From Streptomyces alanosinicus (GTDB lineage: Bacteria > Actinomycetota > Actinomycetes > Streptomycetales > Streptomycetaceae): a DNA stretch of 64,000 bases. A program made the position numbers and the translations under genes. The notes under the pieces are model-generated. The model searched no databases, was not told the origin of the DNA, and saw only the letters and a program-made list of their open reading frames with translations. The stretch spans positions 930,001 through 994,000 of the forward strand of contig NZ_BMVG01000001.1 in assembly GCF_014650595.1 (NCBI RefSeq). The letters run 5' to 3'. Shown in pieces: positions 60,339-64,000 of this stretch (position 1 is its first letter; each line of letters opens with the position of its first letter).

Positions 60339-60818
60339 GGGGGGTTCCTTTCGGTGGTGCGCAGGATCTTGTGCCCACCGTGAAATCGCCCTGCACCGTC
60401 TGCAACCGGTCGGGCGTGCCGGCTGTCCGACCATCCGTCAGAAATATTGGTTCGTGCATGGTCAGACGTCTCGTCACGGCCATCCCGGTGATTCGGCGCC
60501 CCGGCCGCCCATTCGGGACCGAAGCCTGCCGTGATTCACCCTGCCGGACCCAGAGAACGGGCTGCTCACCCCGTCTTTGAAAGTGAAACGGCAGGCGGTG
60601 ACGGCCGCGTACGCGGAGCGGATCGAGGCCCTGTACCGCGGGTGAGTCCCGGCCCCGGCTGACGGGCATTCGGGTGAATTCTCCGGCGATTCACGTGCCA
60701 CCATTTCCTCGGACCTCCATATTTCGTTCACAGTCCGCTAGTGGTGGCATGTGTGATCGTGCCCCCATTTCAACTGGCTGCAGAGCCGGCATTCGATCCC
60801 TCTGAGAGGAAACAAAGA
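60339..60818. promoter_or_regulatory. 480-bp divergent region holding a fatty-acyl-CoA ligase relic
   Basis: No intact gene. It contains the promoters for the secreted-protein/VKOR unit (reverse) and the sortase substrate (forward), plus a 36-codon relic of an acyl-CoA ligase at 60535-60645. Confidence 0.5.
60535..60645 (+). pseudogene. C-terminal remnant of a long-chain fatty-acid-CoA ligase
   Basis: An open stretch of 36 codons ends in TGA and reads DPENGLLTPSLKVKRQAV then AAYAERIEALYRG. This is the conserved C-terminal end of FadD-type AMP-forming ligases (usually ENGLLTPTLKLKR...YADEIEALY). A stop lies directly upstream in the same frame and no further ligase sequence is found, so it is a deletion relic. 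Confidence 0.7.
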
Positions 60819-61586
60819 GTGCGACAGACCCTGACCAAGGGATTGGTCGTGGCCGCAGCCGCGACAGGCGCCCTTTCCCTGTGCGGCGGCTGGGCGTTCG
60901 CGGACTCCGATCCGTATACGACAGGGGCCGACTCATACGCTGCTCTGGCGGACGACATGGGGCAATGGGATTTCCCGGGTGCCTCGAGCGCCGAGCGGGC
61001 GGTGGAGCGTGCGGAAAGCGCCATGCAGATGGCCCGCGAGATGACCGACAGTCTCTCGGCCCGGGATGACACCGTCCACGCGACGACGAACCACAAGTCC
61101 TCCTACAGCAGCAAAACCGAAAGCAACTACGGCGACGACGAACCGAGTCACAAGCCGTCCTACGGAAACGACTACGGCAGCTCCTCCGGCAGCGACTACG
61201 GCGACGACGACAATGACCGCGGCCACAAGTCGTCCTCCGGGAACGACTACGGCGACGACGATTCCTCCTACGGCAACAACAGCAGCAGCAGCTACGGCGA
61301 CGACGAACCGAGTCACAAGCCGTCCTACGGAAACGACTACGGCGAGGAGGAGACGCACAAGCCGACCCGGGTGCCCCCGCCGCACCACCACCACGCCCAG
61401 CCCGTCCACCACCACATGCCGCCGCACCACATGCCGCCGCACCACCGGCCGCACCACCACCATCACCACAAGCCCTCGATGCCGCACACCGGCGCGGAGG
61501 GCACCATCGCGGCCATCGCGGCCAGCGGAGCGCTGCTGGCCGGCGGAACCATCCTGTACCGCCGAGGCCGGGCCGCCCAGCGGTAG
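60819..61586 (+). CDS. Secreted repeat- and His-rich protein with sortase signal
   Basis: 255 aa from the GTG at 60819 (GAGAGGAAACAAAGA upstream). The signal peptide ends at GGWAFA. The middle has repeats of the type SYGDDEPSHKPSYGNDYG (at about 100 and 175). A His-rich block follows (PPHHHHAQPVHHHMPPHHMPPHH, residues about 188-215) that could bind metals. The C-terminus is a sorting signal, MPHTG, hydrophobic span and RRGR, so the protein is probably wall-linked. No family is recognised. Confidence 0.85.
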   Translation: MRQTLTKGLVVAAAATGALSLCGGWAFADSDPYTTGADSYAALADDMGQWDFPGASSAERAVERAESAMQMAREMTDSLSARDDTVHATTNHKSSYSSKTESNYGDDEPSHKPSYGNDYGSSSGSDYGDDDNDRGHKSSSGNDYGDDDSSYGNNSSSSYGDDEPSHKPSYGNDYGEEETHKPTRVPPPHHHHAQPVHHHMPPHHMPPHHRPHHHHHHKPSMPHTGAEGTIAAIAASGALLAGGTILYRRGRAAQR

Positions 61587-61779
61587 TCCGCCCCCTCCCC
61601 TCTCCCACCCCCTGGGTGCCGGGCACCTCGCGCCCGGCACCCAGCACCCACCGGAACAACATTCCTCCGGTCGTCCTTGTGGCCCAGCGACGTCGAGCCA
61701 TCCGGCCCTATTGGTGCAATGAGCGTATATATGGCTGTGTCCCGGTACATAGGACCCAGTCACACCAAAGGAGTCGGGA

Positions 61780-62970
61780 ATGACGTCCGAGCGTGTCCGC
61801 TCCCTGAGGCGAGTGACGTTCCTCGCCGCCGGGATGTTCGCGGCATCGACGATCCTTCCCAACCCAGCCCTCACGACCGACGACGCGGCGCACCGGGCCG
61901 CGCACCACTGCCCGCCGGCGGTGCGGTCCCTGCCCGCCTCGTGCCCCTCGAACGGGGCGACGGGCAGCCCCTCGCCCGCGGCACCGCCCGCGTTCGGCGC
62001 GTACCTCAACTACGGGCCCCTCGGCGTCCTGCGCATGCAGGGGCTCAGCAACTGGCTCGACCACTCCGAGATCCGCGTGGGGCACACCTACCTGCCGGGG
62101 GACCGGTGGAGCAACATCGAGGCCGCGCCCGGCTTCCTGGACAGCTGGGCCCAGTGGCGGCGGGGCAAGGACGACCGGCTCCTCGTGCTCAACGTCCCGA
62201 TGATGGAACACAACGAGGACCATCTCCCCGACACCGAGGTCCAGCAGCTGCTGCGGCGCGCCGCGGCCGGCGAGTTCGACGCGCACTTCCGGACGCTCGC
62301 CGAGCACCTCGTCGATCTGAGGGTGCCGGACACGATCCTCGTGCTCGGCTGGGAGATGAACGGCATCACCTACACCCACCGCTGCGGCCCCGACCCGGCC
62401 GACTGGAAGGCGTACTGGCGGCGCATCGTCACCGTCATGCGCTCGGTGCCCGGAGCGCACTTCACCTTCGACTTCGCCCCCAACCGGGGTGCGGACGCGG
62501 TGCCGTGGCCGCAGTGCTATCCCGGTGACGACGTCGTCGACGTCCTCGGCATGGACTCCTACGACCAGCCGGCGGGGATCACCTTCGACGAGCAGGTGTC
62601 CGAGCCCTACGGCCTGCAGGACCAGGTCGACTTCGCGAAGACGCACCGCAAGCCGGTCTCGTATCCCGAGTGGGGCCTGTTCCGCAACGGCGACAACGTG
62701 TCGTACATGCTGCGCATGCTCGCGTGGTTCGACGAGCAGAAGCCGCTGTACCAGACGATCGCCGACTACTGCCCGCACGGTGTGTGGCTGTGCTCCGGCA
62801 ACCCCCGGGCGTCCGCCCTCTACCGCGCGGCACTGTCCGGCCGGCCCCCGCCACCGGACCAGAAGCCGCAGCCGCCGGACCCCGCCTCACTCAAGCCCGT
62901 GACCGGCCTGGGGCAGCCGTCGGCACCGGTTCCCCGGCCACCCGGCTGCCCGTGCAACGGCAACGCATGA
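61780..62970 (+). CDS. Secreted GH26-like glycoside hydrolase
   Basis: 396 aa. A signal peptide (residues 1-32) is followed by a short Pro/Ser linker and a (beta/alpha)8 glycosidase domain. The acid/base Glu192 is in VLGWEMNGITY and the nucleophile Glu297 in VSYPEWGLF, as in GH26 beta-mannanases and related endo-glucanases. DFAPNRGADAVPW and GMDSYDQP fit the fold. The C-terminal tail is Pro-rich and ends with PPGCPC. The ATG at 61780 follows AAAGGAGTCGGGA. The polysaccharide substrate is not predictable. Confidence 0.85.
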   Translation: MTSERVRSLRRVTFLAAGMFAASTILPNPALTTDDAAHRAAHHCPPAVRSLPASCPSNGATGSPSPAAPPAFGAYLNYGPLGVLRMQGLSNWLDHSEIRVGHTYLPGDRWSNIEAAPGFLDSWAQWRRGKDDRLLVLNVPMMEHNEDHLPDTEVQQLLRRAAAGEFDAHFRTLAEHLVDLRVPDTILVLGWEMNGITYTHRCGPDPADWKAYWRRIVTVMRSVPGAHFTFDFAPNRGADAVPWPQCYPGDDVVDVLGMDSYDQPAGITFDEQVSEPYGLQDQVDFAKTHRKPVSYPEWGLFRNGDNVSYMLRMLAWFDEQKPLYQTIADYCPHGVWLCSGNPRASALYRAALSGRPPPPDQKPQPPDPASLKPVTGLGQPSAPVPRPPGCPCNGNA

Positions 62971-62988
62971 CGGCGGCATTTCGGCGTT

Positions 62989-63948
62989 TCAATAACCGCC
63001 CATGCACTGCGCGATGACGACGAGTTTGTTTCCCCGCCCGACTCGGCGGGCCGCGCTTTCGAGGCGGGGCCAGGTGCGGGCCAGTGCGCGGCTCTGCCAC
63101 GAGGCGTCCGCATAACGCGTGAAGATCTCCTGCATCTTCGCCCGGGGTGATGTCGTGCGTTCCACCGAGATCACCTCGCAGTCCAGCCGGTTCAGGAGCG
63201 CGCGGATGCCGAATTCCGTGAAATAGATCTTGCGCTCCCAGTAATACAGGTGTCCCGTCAGATCGACCCGGCCACGGCTTGCGGCGTTCATGGCCAGAGC
63301 GAGGGGCCGCACCGGGAACGAGGCGTCCGGCGTCTCGATGACGACCGTGCCCCCGGGACGGAGTTTGCTCAGATACCGGGCCAGCGCGGGAAAAGGGTCG
63401 TAGAGATGCTCGACGACGTCCCACAGGGTGAGCGCGTCCGCGGCGGCGTCGGGCAGCAGCGCGTCCAGGTCGTCGCCCAGCGCGACCCGCAGTCCCCGGG
63501 ACCGCGCCATGTGCACGGCGTCGGGGTCCACGTCGACGCCGTAGGCGCGGTCACAGCGGGTCTGGGCGTAGCTGACGAAGTTCCCGATCCCGCAGCCGGC
63601 GTCGAGCACGGTGCCGATGCGTCCGGTCAGACGCTCCGCCTGGTCCAGCGCCGTCTCGTACCGCTGTTCATAGCCGCGCCGGACGTCGTCGCTCGCGTAC
63701 AGGCCGAATTTGTACGGCTCCCAGTACGCGCTGACCGGTGGCCGCCCGTCGTGGCGGGCGAGCGCCGGGTCGGGGCGGAAGTACTCCGTGCGGCAGTCGA
63801 GGCAGCGGACCAGCCGGTACCGGCCCTCGACGACCATGCGCAGCGGTTTTCCCTGTTCCAGACATGCGGGGCAGTGCAGCTCAGGTGTGTCGTCCGCGAT
63901 GGGTGGGTCCGCCCGCTCGCCGGCGTACTCGACCCCAGAGACCGTCAT
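62989..63948 (-). CDS. Class I SAM-dependent methyltransferase with zinc-ribbon start
   Basis: 319 aa. The N-terminal CPAC...CLDC zinc knuckle is followed by a methyltransferase core: VLDAGCGIGNFVSYAQT (motif I), YGVDVDPDAVHMAR, LTLWDVVEHLYDPFPALARYLSKLRPGG and IETPDASFP. This resembles the family involved in sugar or lipid tailoring in exopolysaccharide or glycolipid clusters. The ATG at 63946-63948 follows GGAAGGCAACGGC. It is convergent with the GH26-like gene (18 bp between stops). The substrate is unknown. Confidence 0.88.
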   Translation of the reverse strand: MTVSGVEYAGERADPPIADDTPELHCPACLEQGKPLRMVVEGRYRLVRCLDCRTEYFRPDPALARHDGRPPVSAYWEPYKFGLYASDDVRRGYEQRYETALDQAERLTGRIGTVLDAGCGIGNFVSYAQTRCDRAYGVDVDPDAVHMARSRGLRVALGDDLDALLPDAAADALTLWDVVEHLYDPFPALARYLSKLRPGGTVVIETPDASFPVRPLALAMNAASRGRVDLTGHLYYWERKIYFTEFGIRALLNRLDCEVISVERTTSPRAKMQEIFTRYADASWQSRALARTWPRLESAARRVGRGNKLVVIAQCMGGY

Positions 63949-64000
63949 GCCGTTGCCTTCCTCGCGTTTTCGGTGCAGGTGTGGTCGGTGAACGCGGACG
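63949..64000. other. Window end, upstream of methyltransferase
   Basis: The last 52 bases hold the methyltransferase ribosome site and upstream sequence. No other gene can be supported here. Confidence 0.4.

Overview
The window is a high-GC (about 70% or more) actinobacterial chromosome segment and almost certainly comes from a Streptomyces. The signs are codon use (rare TTA leucine codons), dense GTG/TTG starts, WhiJ-like and DUF397 regulators, MalQ, the PknG/GlnH/GlnX signalling set, paired sporulation dynamins beside SSB, a melC1-melC2 tyrosinase operon, LAXTG-type sortase substrates and many small secreted proteins. All names rest on reading motifs in the translated sequence; no database search was run.

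Layout. 0-2.5 kb: an rRNA-type methyltransferase cut by the window edge, an anti-sigma-like ATPase, and two overlapping UTRA/GntR regulators. 2.5-11.3 kb: transporter/regulator modules (LysR with EamA; MFS with EamA divergent from MarR over a four-box operator; XRE regulator divergent from a DHA2 efflux pump), a phosphotransferase, and a mobile-element scar. 11.3-13.4 kb: a WhiJ-like/DUF397/ATPase/DUF6247 locus. 13.5-19.4 kb: a small membrane protein, malQ, an HNH endonuclease, an MscS channel and a Uma2 nuclease. 19.5-26.3 kb: a complete ROK-regulated sugar operon (binding protein, two permeases, GH4 enzyme, kinase) that matches the order of the chitosan-oligosaccharide csn operon.

26.5-37.0 kb: a seven-gene forward run for amino-acid sensing and Ser/Thr phosphorylation (GlnX-like, GlnH-like, coiled-coil protein, PknG, PP2C, vWA, FHA). 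Kinase, phosphatase and FHA protein all carry N-terminal zinc ribbons. 37.0-43.2 kb: housekeeping genes (PCMT-like methyltransferase, truncated haemoglobin, EttA, thioesterase) with a second short inverted-repeat element. 43.2-49.7 kb: a cell-wall thioester protein, SSB and the dynA-dynB pair. 50.1 kb: tRNA-Arg(TCT).

50.5-55.7 kb is the least explained part. Nine small secreted-protein genes fall into paralogous families (two or three members each) with fixed cysteine spacing, related signal peptides and family-specific 5' leaders, and several are closed by strong hairpin terminators. They show neither a chaplin nor a clear rodlin signature and may form an undescribed surface or aerial-growth system. 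55.9-64 kb continues the secreted theme: a free-standing condensation-domain protein, melC2/melC1, a VKOR-like thiol oxidase, a repeat- and His-rich sortase substrate, a GH26-like glycosidase and a methyltransferase.
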